64,000 nucleotides of DNA from Elioraea rosea (GTDB lineage Bacteria > Pseudomonadota > Alphaproteobacteria > Acetobacterales > Acetobacteraceae). Within the stretch, counting starts at the first letter, position 1; every line of letters begins with the position of its first letter. The position numbers were made by a program, and so were the translations under genes. Location of the stretch: contig NZ_VFAC01000010.1 of the NCBI RefSeq assembly GCF_007644105.1, forward strand, positions 1 through 64,000. Reading direction: 5' to 3'. Positions 53,344-62,247 of the stretch are shown here, one piece after another. The notes under the pieces were generated by a model. That model was given only the letters and a program-made list of their open reading frames with translations. It made no database searches and was not told the origin of the DNA.

Positions 53344-55142
53344 GGCCGCTTTCGATCGCCGGGCTCGCCGCGCTCGCGCTTCTCTTCGCGCTTCCGTACT
53401 GGATCATCCCGCTGATCGCCGATGCCGGATTCTGGCAGCATGTGTTCGTCACCATCTTCGTCTACGCGGCGATGGCGACGGCGTGGAACATCGTCGGCGG
53501 CTTCGCGGGCCAGCTCTCGCTGGGCCACACCATCTTCTACGGCATCGGCGCCTATGCGGCGGTGCTGCTGAACCAGCATTTCGGCATCATTCCTTGGTTC
53601 GGCATGCTCGCCGGCGCGGCCGTCTCGGCGGCCGCGGGCGTCCTCGTCTCCTGGCCGTGCCTGAGGCTGCGGGGGCCCTTCTACACGCTCTCGACCATCG
53701 CCTTCCTCGAGGTCGTGCGGCTTCTCGCCATCCACTTCAAGGACTTCACGGGCGGCAGCGCAGGTATTCCCGTGCCGATGTTCGCGACGACCGCGACGGG
53801 GATGGAGCAGCGCATCGGCTGGGCCTGGATGCTGTTCCGCGAGAGGGAAAACACCGTCCTCATCGCCTTCGGGCTGCTCGTGCTGTGCATCGCCGTCGCC
53901 ACCCTCATACGCCGCTCACGCTTCGGCTACGCGCTTCTCGCGGTGCGCGAGCGGGAGGATGCGGCTGAGGCGGTGGGCGTGAACACCACGCGCGTGAAGC
54001 TCGCGGCCGTCGCGGTCTCCGCGGCGCTGACGAGCCTCGTCGGCTCGTTCCACGGAATCTACCTGAACTTCATCGAGCCGGAGACGATGTTCAGCCTCGC
54101 GACCGCCATCCAGCTCGCGATGTTCGCGCTGATCGGCGGGCTCGGGACCGTGGCGGGGCCGGTGGCGGGCACCCTCCTCGTCGTGCCGATCGCGGAGGCC
54201 GCGCGCGGCTGGCTCGGCGCGACGGCAAACGGGCTGCACGGGCTCGTCTACGGCCTCGTTCTCGTCGGCATCGTGCTGACCATGCCGCAAGGCATCGTCG
54301 GCGCGCTGAAGCCGCGCTTCGCCCTCTGGGCCGGCCCGGCGCACCGCCCTCCCCCGGCGGCGCCAGCGCGCGACGAGGCGCGCGCGCGCCCGCCGATCGG
54401 CGAGCCGATCCTCGAGGCGCGGAACCTCACGCGCCGCTTCGGCGGCCTCGTGGCGACGAACGACGTCTCGCTGACGCTGCGCGAGGGCGAGGTGCTCGGC
54501 ATCATCGGCCCGAACGGCGCGGGCAAGACGACGCTGTTCAACCTTCTCTCCGGCTTCCTCCCGCCGAACGAGGGCTCGGTACGCGTGCGCGACGCATCCG
54601 GCCAGTGGGTGACGCCAGATGCACCGCACGGCTTCGCCGATGCCGGCGTGGGCCGCACCTTCCAGATCGTGCAGCCCTTCGCAGGCCTGTCCGTGCGCGA
54701 GAACATCATGCTCGGCGCGTTCCACCACGCCCGCTCGCGCGCGGAGGCCGAAGCGGAGGCGGAGCGCGTCGCGGCGCTCTGCGGGCTTGGCCACCTGCTC
54801 GACCTCGAGGCACGGAGCCTCACGGTGGGCGGTGCGAAGCGGCTCGAGGTCGCGCGCGCGCTGGCGATGCGGCCGCGCATCCTGCTGCTCGACGAGGTGA
54901 TGGCAGGGCTGAACCCGTCCGACGTCGCGCTCGCGGTCGAGCTCGTGCGCACGATCCGCGACAGCGGTGTCTCGATCATCGCGATCGAGCATGTGATGGC
55001 CGCGATCATGGCGATCAGCGATCGCATCGTCGTCATCAACTCCGGGCGGATGATCGCGGAAGGCTCTCCGGAGGCGATCGCGAAGGACCGGACCGTCATC
55101 GAGGCCTATCTGGGCGAGGAATATGTCGCTGCTTCGGCTTGA
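53340..55142 (+). CDS. Fused branched-chain amino-acid-type ABC permease and ATPase (LivM-LivG)
   Basis: A 600-residue fusion. Residues ~1-330 are LivM permease (FAGQLSLGHTIFYGIGAYAAVL; cytoplasmic loop LLAVREREDAAEAVGVNT; LIGGLGTVAGPVAG). A short linker rich in Pro/Ala/Arg leads to the LivG ATPase from ~355: Walker A GPNGAGKTTLFN, altered signature LTVGGAKRLEVARAL, Walker B ILLLDEVMAGLNPSD and H-loop AIEHVM. The LivG-typical C-terminal cap YLGEEY is present. Such fusions are known in Alphaproteobacteria and enforce 1:1 stoichiometry. Start is GTG 53340. Confidence 0.93.
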   Translation: MRPLSIAGLAALALLFALPYWIIPLIADAGFWQHVFVTIFVYAAMATAWNIVGGFAGQLSLGHTIFYGIGAYAAVLLNQHFGIIPWFGMLAGAAVSAAAGVLVSWPCLRLRGPFYTLSTIAFLEVVRLLAIHFKDFTGGSAGIPVPMFATTATGMEQRIGWAWMLFRERENTVLIAFGLLVLCIAVATLIRRSRFGYALLAVREREDAAEAVGVNTTRVKLAAVAVSAALTSLVGSFHGIYLNFIEPETMFSLATAIQLAMFALIGGLGTVAGPVAGTLLVVPIAEAARGWLGATANGLHGLVYGLVLVGIVLTMPQGIVGALKPRFALWAGPAHRPPPAAPARDEARARPPIGEPILEARNLTRRFGGLVATNDVSLTLREGEVLGIIGPNGAGKTTLFNLLSGFLPPNEGSVRVRDASGQWVTPDAPHGFADAGVGRTFQIVQPFAGLSVRENIMLGAFHHARSRAEAEAEAERVAALCGLGHLLDLEARSLTVGGAKRLEVARALAMRPRILLLDEVMAGLNPSDVALAVELVRTIRDSGVSIIAIEHVMAAIMAISDRIVVINSGRMIAEGSPEAIAKDRTVIEAYLGEEYVAASA

Positions 55143-55833
55143 GAACGTCTCGGCTGGCTACGGCGCGGTCGAGGTGCTGTCGGATGTCACGATCGACGTC
55201 GCCCCCGGCGAGGTCGTCACCATCGTCGGCGCCAATGGCGCGGGAAAGACGACCATCCTGCGGACGATCGCGGGGCTGGTCCGCCCGCGCTCGGGGCGGA
55301 AGCTGATCGACGGGCGCGACGTTTCGGCCCTGAAGCCCCCCGCCATCGTCGATCTCGGCATCACGCTCGTACCGGAGGGGCGGCAGCTCTTCCCCTTCAT
55401 GTCGGTGCGCGAGAACCTGATGCTCGGCGCCTACAAGCCTGCCGCGCGCGCCGCCATCCCGGAGCGGATGGAGGAGGTGCTGGCGCTGTTCCCCCGCGTG
55501 CGCGAGCGGCTCGACCAGTACGCGGGAAGCCTCTCGGGCGGCGAGCAGCAGATGGTCGCGATCGCGCGGGGAATGATGGCCAACCCACGGCTGCTGATGT
55601 TCGACGAGCCCTCGCTCGGCCTCGCGCCGATGATCGTCAAGCAGGTGTTCGAGATCGTCGACCGCGTCGTGGCGGCGGGCACGACCGTGCTGATCGTGGA
55701 ACAGAACATCTACCACACGCTGTCGATCGCCACGCGCGGCTATGTGCTGGAGAACGGCCGCATCGTGATGCAGGACACCGGCCCTGCGCTGCTGCGCGAC
55801 CCGCATGTCCGCCGCGCCTATCTCGGAGTGTGA
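55123..55833 (+). CDS. livF: Branched-chain amino-acid-type ABC ATPase (LivF)
   Basis: A 236-residue ATPase, second nucleotide-binding subunit of the importer. Walker A GANGAGKTTILRT, Q-loop LVPEGRQLFPFM, signature LSGGEQQMVAIARG, Walker B LLMFDEPSLGLAP and H-loop VEQN are all intact. Its ATG lies 20 bases inside the end of the fusion gene, with GGGCGAGGA upstream, showing translational coupling. Confidence 0.95.
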   Translation: MSLLRLENVSAGYGAVEVLSDVTIDVAPGEVVTIVGANGAGKTTILRTIAGLVRPRSGRKLIDGRDVSALKPPAIVDLGITLVPEGRQLFPFMSVRENLMLGAYKPAARAAIPERMEEVLALFPRVRERLDQYAGSLSGGEQQMVAIARGMMANPRLLMFDEPSLGLAPMIVKQVFEIVDRVVAAGTTVLIVEQNIYHTLSIATRGYVLENGRIVMQDTGPALLRDPHVRRAYLGV

Positions 55834-55835
55834 GG

Positions 55836-56582
55836 ATGCTTTCCGCCGTTCCCGAAACGGGGCTTCGCGTTCTCGTCACAGGCGCCGCGCGCGGCATCGG
55901 GCGGGCCATCGCGGAGGGATTCGCCGCACATGGCGGGCGCGTTCTGATGCAGGACCGTGACGACATCGACGCCCTGCCCGATGGCGCGATCGCGCATCGC
56001 GGCGACGCTTCCGATCCCGCCGACATCGAAGCCGCCTTCGCCGCGGCAGATGCGGCCTGGGGCGGGGTGGACGTCGCGGTCGCGAACGCGGGGGTGGCGG
56101 CGAAGATCCCCGCGCTTGAGCTGACGCCAGAGCGGTGGCGGCAGATCGTCTCGCTCAATTTCGACGGCGTGTTCTTCACCGCCCAGGCGGCCGGTCGGAG
56201 GATGGTCGCGCAGGGCTCCGGCGTGATCCTCGCGCTCGGCAGCATCTACTCGGTCGCGGGCGCGGCCGATCGTTCCGCCTATTGCGCGACCAAGGCGGGG
56301 GTGGCGGGCATGATGCGGTCACTCGCCTGCGAGTGGGCGCGGCACGGGGTGCGCGTGAACACCATCGCGCCTGGCTACATCGAGACCGATCTCGTCTCCG
56401 CCCTCGTCGCGCAAGGCCGCATCGACACGTCGGTGATCGCCGCGCGCAGTCCGCAGCGCAGGCTCGGCCAGGCCGAGGAGGTTGCGGCGCTCGCGCTGTT
56501 CCTCGCTTCGCCCGCTGCGGCGCACATCACCGGCGCGGTGTTGCCTGTCGATGGCGGCTGGCTCGCCAACGGCGCGCCGTGA
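55836..56582 (+). CDS. SDR family oxidoreductase
   Basis: A 248-residue classical SDR at the end of the liv-type operon: TGAARGIGRAIAEG cofactor loop, NAGVAAK, and the YxxxK pair in AYCATKAG. GGAG 7 bases before ATG 55836 decides the start; a GTG at 55830 overlapping the livF stop is the alternative. Its place in the transport operon suggests it oxidises or reduces the imported compound. A hairpin terminator follows. Confidence 0.9.
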   Translation: MLSAVPETGLRVLVTGAARGIGRAIAEGFAAHGGRVLMQDRDDIDALPDGAIAHRGDASDPADIEAAFAAADAAWGGVDVAVANAGVAAKIPALELTPERWRQIVSLNFDGVFFTAQAAGRRMVAQGSGVILALGSIYSVAGAADRSAYCATKAGVAGMMRSLACEWARHGVRVNTIAPGYIETDLVSALVAQGRIDTSVIAARSPQRRLGQAEEVAALALFLASPAAAHITGAVLPVDGGWLANGAP

Positions 56583-56583
56583 G

Positions 56584-56617
56584 ACCAGCGGTCGCCGACC
56601 GCTGGTATCAAGTTTGT
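56584..56617 (+). terminator. Intrinsic terminator after the liv-type operon
   Basis: ACCAGCGGTC (56584-56593) pairs perfectly with GACCGCTGGT (56597-56606), loop GCC, followed by ATCAAGTTTGTTC. It starts 1 base after the SDR stop. The T content downstream is moderate. Confidence 0.75.
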
Positions 56618-56716
56618 TCTCGCCCTCAATCGCCGGGCGCCGCCTCCGGCGGCTTGGCTCGCCGCATCAGCGGCGGGCCGCGTTCGCGGCCTTGAAGAGC
56701 AGCCGCTTACGTGCGA

Positions 56717-56740
56717 GGGGCGCGCCAACGAGCGCGCCCC
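56717..56740 (-). terminator. Possible terminator of the Bug receptor gene
   Basis: GGGGCGCGC (56717-56725) pairs with GCGCGCCCC (56732-56740) with a 6-base loop, 30 bases after the stop of the minus-strand receptor gene. There is no T tract on the minus-strand side, so the call is weak. Confidence 0.35.
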
Positions 56741-56769
56741 CCTGATCGCGGCCGGCCGTGCCGGCCCGG

Positions 56770-57747
56770 CTAGTTGACGGTGATGTTTGCGCGGCGAACG
56801 ATGTCGCTCCACTTCCGGTTCTCGGAGAGCAAAAACTCGCGCGCGCTTTCGGGCGTGCTGTCCGACACAGTCTCGGCCGTCAGCTCGGCGAGCCGCGCCC
56901 TGATGTCGGGCATTGCCATCACCTCGTTGGTCACCCGATTGATCCGGTCGACGATCGGGCGCGGGGTGCCTGCCGGAACATGCATCATGTGCCACGTATA
57001 GGCCTCGTAGCCGGCGACGCCGAGCTCCTGGAAGGTCGGCATGTCGGGCGCGACCGACGACCGTCGGGCGGAACTGATGGCGAGCCCCTTCACCTGGTTC
57101 GAGCGCACATAGGTGATGCCGGAGGCGGCGACATCGATCGTGAAGGCGAGGCGGCCGGCGAGAAGGTCGGGCATCAGCGCGGAAGAACCGCGATAGGGGA
57201 TGTGGTTCGCCTTCACGCCCGCAAGAGCGAGGAACAGCTCGCAGGCGAGATGCACCGCGCCGCCATTGCCCGACGAGCCATAGTCGTACTTGCCCGGCTC
57301 CTTCTTCAGGAGCTCGATCAGCTCCGGAAGCGTGTTCACCGGCAGGTCCTTGTTCACGATCATGATCATCGGCACGACCGCGACGAGGGCGACCTGCTGG
57401 AAATCCTCGAGCGGGTTGAAGGTGAGGCGCGGGAACAGCGGCGGCAGCACCGCATGCGCGATGGTCGAGTAGAGGATCGTCTGCCCATCCTTCGGCGCGC
57501 GGGCGACGAGCTCGGTGCCGACGACGACGCCCGCGCCCGTGCGGTTCTCGACGACGACGCGCTGCGGCAGCTTCTCGCTCAGCTTGTCGGCGATGAGGCG
57601 GGCGGGAACGTCCGTCGGCCCGCCAGCGGCGAAGGGAACGATCATCCGAACGGGCGCGGTCGGCCAGTCCTGGGCGCGGGCGACACGTGGCGCGAGGGCT
57701 GCGCCGGCGGATGCGGCGAGAAGGGTGCGGCGGTCGAGCTTCAGCAT
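56770..57747 (-). CDS. Tripartite tricarboxylate transporter receptor (Bug/TctC family)
   Basis: A 325-residue periplasmic receptor with signal peptide (LDRRTLLAASAGAALAPRVARAQ). Family blocks are VRMIVPFAAGGPTDVPAR, VVENRTGAGVVVG and HIPYRGSSALMPDLLAGR. Ligands in the family are carboxylates and amides; TctA/TctB membrane subunits are not adjacent, which is common for Bug genes in Acetobacteraceae and Burkholderiales. It lies 56 bases downstream of the diaminopropionate ammonia-lyase gene on the same strand. Confidence 0.93.
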   Translation of the reverse strand: MLKLDRRTLLAASAGAALAPRVARAQDWPTAPVRMIVPFAAGGPTDVPARLIADKLSEKLPQRVVVENRTGAGVVVGTELVARAPKDGQTILYSTIAHAVLPPLFPRLTFNPLEDFQQVALVAVVPMIMIVNKDLPVNTLPELIELLKKEPGKYDYGSSGNGGAVHLACELFLALAGVKANHIPYRGSSALMPDLLAGRLAFTIDVAASGITYVRSNQVKGLAISSARRSSVAPDMPTFQELGVAGYEAYTWHMMHVPAGTPRPIVDRINRVTNEVMAMPDIRARLAELTAETVSDSTPESAREFLLSENRKWSDIVRRANITVN

Positions 57748-57803
57748 GGACGTCTCCCGGGACGTGACTGTCCCCCGCGAGATGATACGGATGGTGGCGC
57801 CAG

Positions 57804-59015
57804 TCAACCGGCCGCAACCTCCTCGGCTGCCCGGCCCACGATCTCGCGATAGAGAGCGGGGTCGGTCGCGCCCTCGGTGCCGAAGAGGAGCACGCGGCTA
57901 TCCGGCCCAAGCGCGAGCGAAGCGGCGGCGCCGGGATCATTGCGAAGAAGGATCATCCCGGCGAGCACGGCGACTGCGCTCTCGCCCGCGACGAGGCGCC
58001 GGTCGCCGCCGCGGCCTTCGGCGAGAAGGCGCATGCAGGGGGCAACCGCATCGTCCGGCACGGCCATGAAGGCATGCGCGCGCCAGAGCAGCTCGTCGAA
58101 GGCGAGGATCGAGACCTCGCCGCAGGCGAGCCCGGCCATCATCGTGTCGAGGTCGCCCTCCACCGCGACGGGCCGCCCCGCCTCGGCGCTTCGAAGCAGG
58201 CAGTCCGCCCGGTCCGGCTCGACGACGACGAGGCGCGGCATGTCGCGCTGGCCGAAGGCGAGCGCGAGCTCGGCTGCCACCGCGGCGGCGACCCCGCCCA
58301 CGCCGCCAGGCGCGAAGACGTGCGTCGGCGCCGCGCCGAAGGCCGCGCGCCACTGGCCGATCGCCTCCTCTGCCATCACGCGGTAGCCCTGCATGACGTC
58401 GCGCGGAATGTCGGTGTAGCCGGGGTAGGAGGTGTCGGAGACGACGGTCCAGCCCTCGCGCGCGGCATCCTCGGCGGCGCGACGCACGGCGTCGTCGTAG
58501 TTGCCAGGCACGCGCCGCACCTCGGCACCGTAGCGGGCGATCGCCTGCTCGCGCCCGGCGCTGACGGTCTCGTGGATGTAGATCACCGCGCGGCAGTGAA
58601 ACCGCTCCGCCCCCCAGGCGACGGAGCGGCCGTGGTTGCCGTCGGTCGCGCAGGTGACGGTGATCCCGCGCGTCAGTTCCGCGAACCGGCCGGAGGCAAG
58701 GTCGGCCGAGCTTGCGTGGATGCCGCGCGCGGCGAGGCTGCGCGAGAGGTGGCGCGCTACGGCATAGGCGCCGCCGAGCGCCTTGAAGCTGCCGAGACCG
58801 AACCGGCCGCTCTCGTCCTTGAAGGCGAGCGCGCCGACCCCGGCTTCCGCCGCGAGGCCGGGAAGCGCGACGAGCGGCGTCGGCTCATAACCTGGCCAGG
58901 AGCGGATCTCGGTAAGCGCATCGGCACGGCCGACGAGGTCCAGAACCGGTTCGCCGGCACGGTCACGCGCCGCGTTGAGCTGGAGGCGGAAGGGCAGGCT
59001 GGGGAGGAGCGACAT
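57804..59015 (-). CDS. dpaL: Diaminopropionate ammonia-lyase
   Basis: A 403-residue PLP enzyme of the tryptophan-synthase-beta fold. The PLP lysine is in GLGSFKALGGAYA, the phosphate loop is APGGVGGVAAAV, and TDGNHGRSVAWGA and DTSYPGYTDIPRDVMQGY are diagnostic of DAPAL. It converts 2,3-diaminopropionate to pyruvate and ammonia. No Shine-Dalgarno sequence is visible before ATG 59015, so leaderless or weak initiation is possible. The downstream Bug receptor may supply a related substrate. Confidence 0.93.
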   Translation of the reverse strand: MSLLPSLPFRLQLNAARDRAGEPVLDLVGRADALTEIRSWPGYEPTPLVALPGLAAEAGVGALAFKDESGRFGLGSFKALGGAYAVARHLSRSLAARGIHASSADLASGRFAELTRGITVTCATDGNHGRSVAWGAERFHCRAVIYIHETVSAGREQAIARYGAEVRRVPGNYDDAVRRAAEDAAREGWTVVSDTSYPGYTDIPRDVMQGYRVMAEEAIGQWRAAFGAAPTHVFAPGGVGGVAAAVAAELALAFGQRDMPRLVVVEPDRADCLLRSAEAGRPVAVEGDLDTMMAGLACGEVSILAFDELLWRAHAFMAVPDDAVAPCMRLLAEGRGGDRRLVAGESAVAVLAGMILLRNDPGAAASLALGPDSRVLLFGTEGATDPALYREIVGRAAEEVAAG

Positions 59016-59113
59016 GGGGAGAGAGTTCCGCGACTGCCGGCACGAGGGAAGATGCGTCCATCTCTGTCGTATGAAGCCCCTACGGTCGCAACCGTCACGT
59101 GCAGGAGGCAGTC

Positions 59114-61186
59114 ATGGATGCAGGCGAACAAAAGGTGATCATCGGCTATGGGCTCGCAGCACTTGCGGACCTGCCGAGGAAGTCGCGCCGGGCCGCCGCG
59201 CTTGCCGCCTGGGCCGCGAGCTTCGAGGATGCGCTCGGGCTCGCCACGCGCGCCGGGGGACGCGCCAAGGCCGCGCAGGCCGACCTCTTCGCCGGCGACC
59301 GCTCCGAAGCCGATGCTGCCGCCGTCAAGCGCCTGGGCGAGCGCCTCTCCCGCCGTGCGTCGATGCTTGCCCGCCAGCCGCGCTCGCCTCTCTCCGCCCG
59401 GCTAGAGACGCTCGCCTCCGCCGCAGGGCTCGATGCGCACGAGACGGCGATCCTCGGCCTCGTGCTGCGCTATCGCATCCACCGCCCTGTGGAGCGGCTG
59501 TACGACGTGCTGTCGGAGGCGATGGGCGGGGAGATGCGGCTCTCGGCCGACATTCCGCTCATCTCCCTTCTGCTCGGCCTGCCTCCCTCGGTGGTCGAGC
59601 GCAGGCTTGGGCCTGGAGCGCCGCTTCGCGCGGCCGGGCTGGTCGGCGTCGAGCCCGATGGCGGCCTCAGGGTGCTCGAGCGGCTGCGCCGGCGGCTCGG
59701 TGACCCGCTCGACATCCCTCCCGCCTCCGCCCGCGCCGCCGCCGCCGGGCTTCTCGGGCCGGCGATGGCGCCGAGCCTCGGCCTTGCCGAGTTCGAGCAT
59801 CTCGGCCCCGGTGTCGCGCACGCCGCGCAGCTTCTCCGCGCCGCCCTGCGCACCCGCCGGGCCGGCACGCACATCCTCCTCTACGGCCCGCCCGGTACGG
59901 GCAAGACGGAGTTCTGCAAGACGCTCGCCTCGGCCGTCGGCGTGCCGCTCTTCGCCGTCGCCGAGGCGGACGAGGAGGGCAACGAGCCAGGCCGAACCGA
60001 GCGCCTGGCGGAGATGCGCTTCGCCCAGCGCCTTCTCTCCGCAGGCTCGCCCGCGCTCCTGATGTTCGACGAGGCGGAGGACCTGTTCGACGGCGGCTTC
60101 GGCGGGCTGTTCGGCGGCGAGCGCTCGCGCGCGCACCTGCTCCGCCTGCTCGAGGGCACGCCCGTGCCGATGCTATGGACCACCAACAGCGTCGAGGCGC
60201 TGGGCCCGGCCGTCGTGCGGCGGATGACCTTCGCGCTCGAGATGCGCGTACCGGAGGCCTCGGTGCGCACGGCGCTGTGGACGCGCGAGCTCGCCCGTTC
60301 CGGCATCGAGATGGAGGGCCGGGAGATCGCGAGGCTCGCGCGCGAGGTTCCGGCGGCACCGGCGATCGCTGTCTCCGCCGTCGCCGCGGCGGCGATGACG
60401 GGCGGCGGCGCGGAAGCGGTGCGGCTCGGCGCGCTCAGCGTCAGCCGGGCGATGGCGGGCGGCGCCCTGCCTCCTGCCGAAGCCGAGACGGAACAGGAGT
60501 TCGACCCCGCTCTGACCGCGGCGGACCATGACCTCGAGCAGCTCGCGTCGAGGCTCGCGCGTCCCGGCGCGCCGCGCGCGGTGTCGCTGCTTCTCTCCGG
60601 CCCGCCCGGCACGGGCAAGAGCGCCTTCGCCCGCCACCTCGCCACGCGGCTCGGCCTGAAGCCGATGCTCAAGCGCGCCTCCGACCTCCTCTCCTGCTAT
60701 GTCGGCGGAAGCGAGAAGGCGATCGCCGCGGCCTTCACCGAGGCCCGCGAGCGCGGCGGCTTCCTGATCCTCGACGAGGCGGACGGACTGCTGGCAGACA
60801 GGCGGTCGGCCACGCAGGCCTGGGAAGTGACACAGGTCAACGAACTGCTGACCTGGATGGAGCATCACCCGCTTCCGTTCGCCTGCACGACCAATCTGCC
60901 CGACAGGCTCGACCCGGCATGCCAGAGGCGCTTCCTCGTCAAGATCGGCTTCGCGCCGCTCGAGGCGTCGCGCGCGGCGCTCGCCTTCGCGCGCTTCTTC
61001 GGCCGGCCCGCGCCGGCGGCACTCGCCGCCCTGCCTCCGCTGGTTCCGGCCGATTTCGCACTCGCCGCGCGGAAGGCGCGGCTGATGGGAGAGGAGGACG
61101 ACGATGCCTCGGTTCTCGCCCTGCTTCGTCAGGAGGCGGCCGGCCGTGGCGCTGCGGAACCGATCGGCTTCCGGTTGGCCGGATGA
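59114..61186 (+). CDS. Tandem AAA ATPase of unknown function
   Basis: A 690-residue protein with a ~230-residue helical N-terminal region and two AAA modules. Module 1: Walker A GPPGTGKTE near residue 258, Walker B LLMFDEAEDLF near 315, sensor 1 WTTNSVEAL. Module 2: Walker A GPPGTGKSAF near 495, Walker B FLILDEADGLL near 550, sensor 1 CTTNLPDRLDPA and arginine-finger-like CQRRF. The domain order resembles Cdc48/ClpB-type double-ring remodelers, but the N-terminal part matches nothing I recognise. AGGAGG precedes the ATG. The next gene is a WYL-like regulator 68 bases downstream on the same strand. Confidence 0.85.
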   Translation: MDAGEQKVIIGYGLAALADLPRKSRRAAALAAWAASFEDALGLATRAGGRAKAAQADLFAGDRSEADAAAVKRLGERLSRRASMLARQPRSPLSARLETLASAAGLDAHETAILGLVLRYRIHRPVERLYDVLSEAMGGEMRLSADIPLISLLLGLPPSVVERRLGPGAPLRAAGLVGVEPDGGLRVLERLRRRLGDPLDIPPASARAAAAGLLGPAMAPSLGLAEFEHLGPGVAHAAQLLRAALRTRRAGTHILLYGPPGTGKTEFCKTLASAVGVPLFAVAEADEEGNEPGRTERLAEMRFAQRLLSAGSPALLMFDEAEDLFDGGFGGLFGGERSRAHLLRLLEGTPVPMLWTTNSVEALGPAVVRRMTFALEMRVPEASVRTALWTRELARSGIEMEGREIARLAREVPAAPAIAVSAVAAAAMTGGGAEAVRLGALSVSRAMAGGALPPAEAETEQEFDPALTAADHDLEQLASRLARPGAPRAVSLLLSGPPGTGKSAFARHLATRLGLKPMLKRASDLLSCYVGGSEKAIAAAFTEARERGGFLILDEADGLLADRRSATQAWEVTQVNELLTWMEHHPLPFACTTNLPDRLDPACQRRFLVKIGFAPLEASRAALAFARFFGRPAPAALAALPPLVPADFALAARKARLMGEEDDDASVLALLRQEAAGRGAAEPIGFRLAG

Positions 61187-61254
61187 GCGCTGTTGCCTCC
61201 GTCGCCGGACGGTCATAATGGAACCCTATTGAGCAAGGGGGGAATTCGACAGCG

Positions 61255-62238
61255 ATGCACTATCTCAAACTCGAAACAATTCTGCGCCTCGCGCTGGCAT
61301 TCCAGGGGACGCGCGAAGGCCTCTCGCTCGGCGACATCCAGAGGGAGTTCTCGGTCGGCCGCCGCACGGCGGAGCGGATGCGCGACGCCGTCGCGCGCGT
61401 CTTCCCGCAGTTCGAGCGGTGCGACCAGGGCGAGCGCGTCCGCCGCTGGCGGCTGCCGCAGGGAACGCTCGGCGGCCTCGTCGCGCTCGGCGCGGAGGAG
61501 CTTGCCTCGATCGAGGCAGCGGCAGCGGAATGGCGCGGCCGCGGGCTCGACGAACGCGCCGTGGCGCTCGACCAGGCGGCGGCGAAGCTGCGCGCCATGG
61601 CGCGGCCGGAGCATCTGCGCCGCGTCGAGCCCGATCTCGAGGTGCTGATGGAGGCGGAAGGTTCTGCCCTCCGCCCGGGGCCGCGGCCGAGCTTGCCGGA
61701 CGGGCTGATCGGCCAGCTCCGCCGTGCCATCCTCGCCTGCCTGCCTGTCTCAATGGACTACCGCTCGCGCAGCGCCGCGGCGGCCTCGCGCATCACCGTG
61801 CACCCTTACGGCCTGCTCTACGGCAGTCGGCCCCTGCTGGTGGCCGCGCCGGAACCGTGGACGGAGCCGAGGCTCTACCGGCTCGACCGCATGAGCAGCC
61901 TCGAGCTCGGCAACATCCCCTTCCTGCGCCGGCGGGATTTCTCGCTGCAGGATTTCGCCACCCGCGCCTTCGGCACGTTCCAGGAGGAGCCGTTCGAGGT
62001 CACTCTTCGCTTCGCTGCCGACACGGCGGACGAGGCCGCGCAGTGGCGCTTCCACCCGACGCAGTCAGCCGAGCGCGACGGCGACGGGCGCCTCATCGTG
62101 CGCTTCCGAGCAGGCGGCGCGCAGGAGATGTGCTGGCACATCTTCACCTGGGGACGATCGGTCGAAATCCTCAGCCCGGATGGGCTGCGCAGCCAGCTTC
62201 GCGACTTGCTGGCCGCCGCGCTCGCGCACCACGCCTGA
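61255..62238 (+). CDS. WYL-family HTH transcriptional regulator with altered WYL signature
   Basis: A 327-residue regulator. Residues ~1-70 form a DeoR/HTH_11-type winged helix (GLSLGDIQREFSVGRRTAERMRDA). Residues ~150-245 correspond to a WYL domain (PYGLLYGSRPLLVAA, LYRLDRMSSLELG), but the namesake Trp-Tyr-Leu is Pro193-Leu194-Leu195. A C-terminal WCX-like extension with TLRF, WHIFTWGRSVEIL follows. WYL regulators sense nucleic acid or nucleotide ligands and often control defence or DNA-damage genes. It is co-directional with the AAA ATPase gene and probably regulates or cooperates with it. AAGGGGGG lies ~12 bases before the ATG. Confidence 0.83.
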   Translation: MHYLKLETILRLALAFQGTREGLSLGDIQREFSVGRRTAERMRDAVARVFPQFERCDQGERVRRWRLPQGTLGGLVALGAEELASIEAAAAEWRGRGLDERAVALDQAAAKLRAMARPEHLRRVEPDLEVLMEAEGSALRPGPRPSLPDGLIGQLRRAILACLPVSMDYRSRSAAAASRITVHPYGLLYGSRPLLVAAPEPWTEPRLYRLDRMSSLELGNIPFLRRRDFSLQDFATRAFGTFQEEPFEVTLRFAADTADEAAQWRFHPTQSAERDGDGRLIVRFRAGGAQEMCWHIFTWGRSVEILSPDGLRSQLRDLLAAALAHHA

Positions 62239-62247
62239 GGGCGGCCG

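Noticed and set aside
61193-61219. TTGCCT/CATAAT pair as a promoter for the WYL regulator
   Set aside because: The spacer is 15 bases, outside the normal 16-18, so I do not call it; co-transcription from the ATPase gene is as likely.
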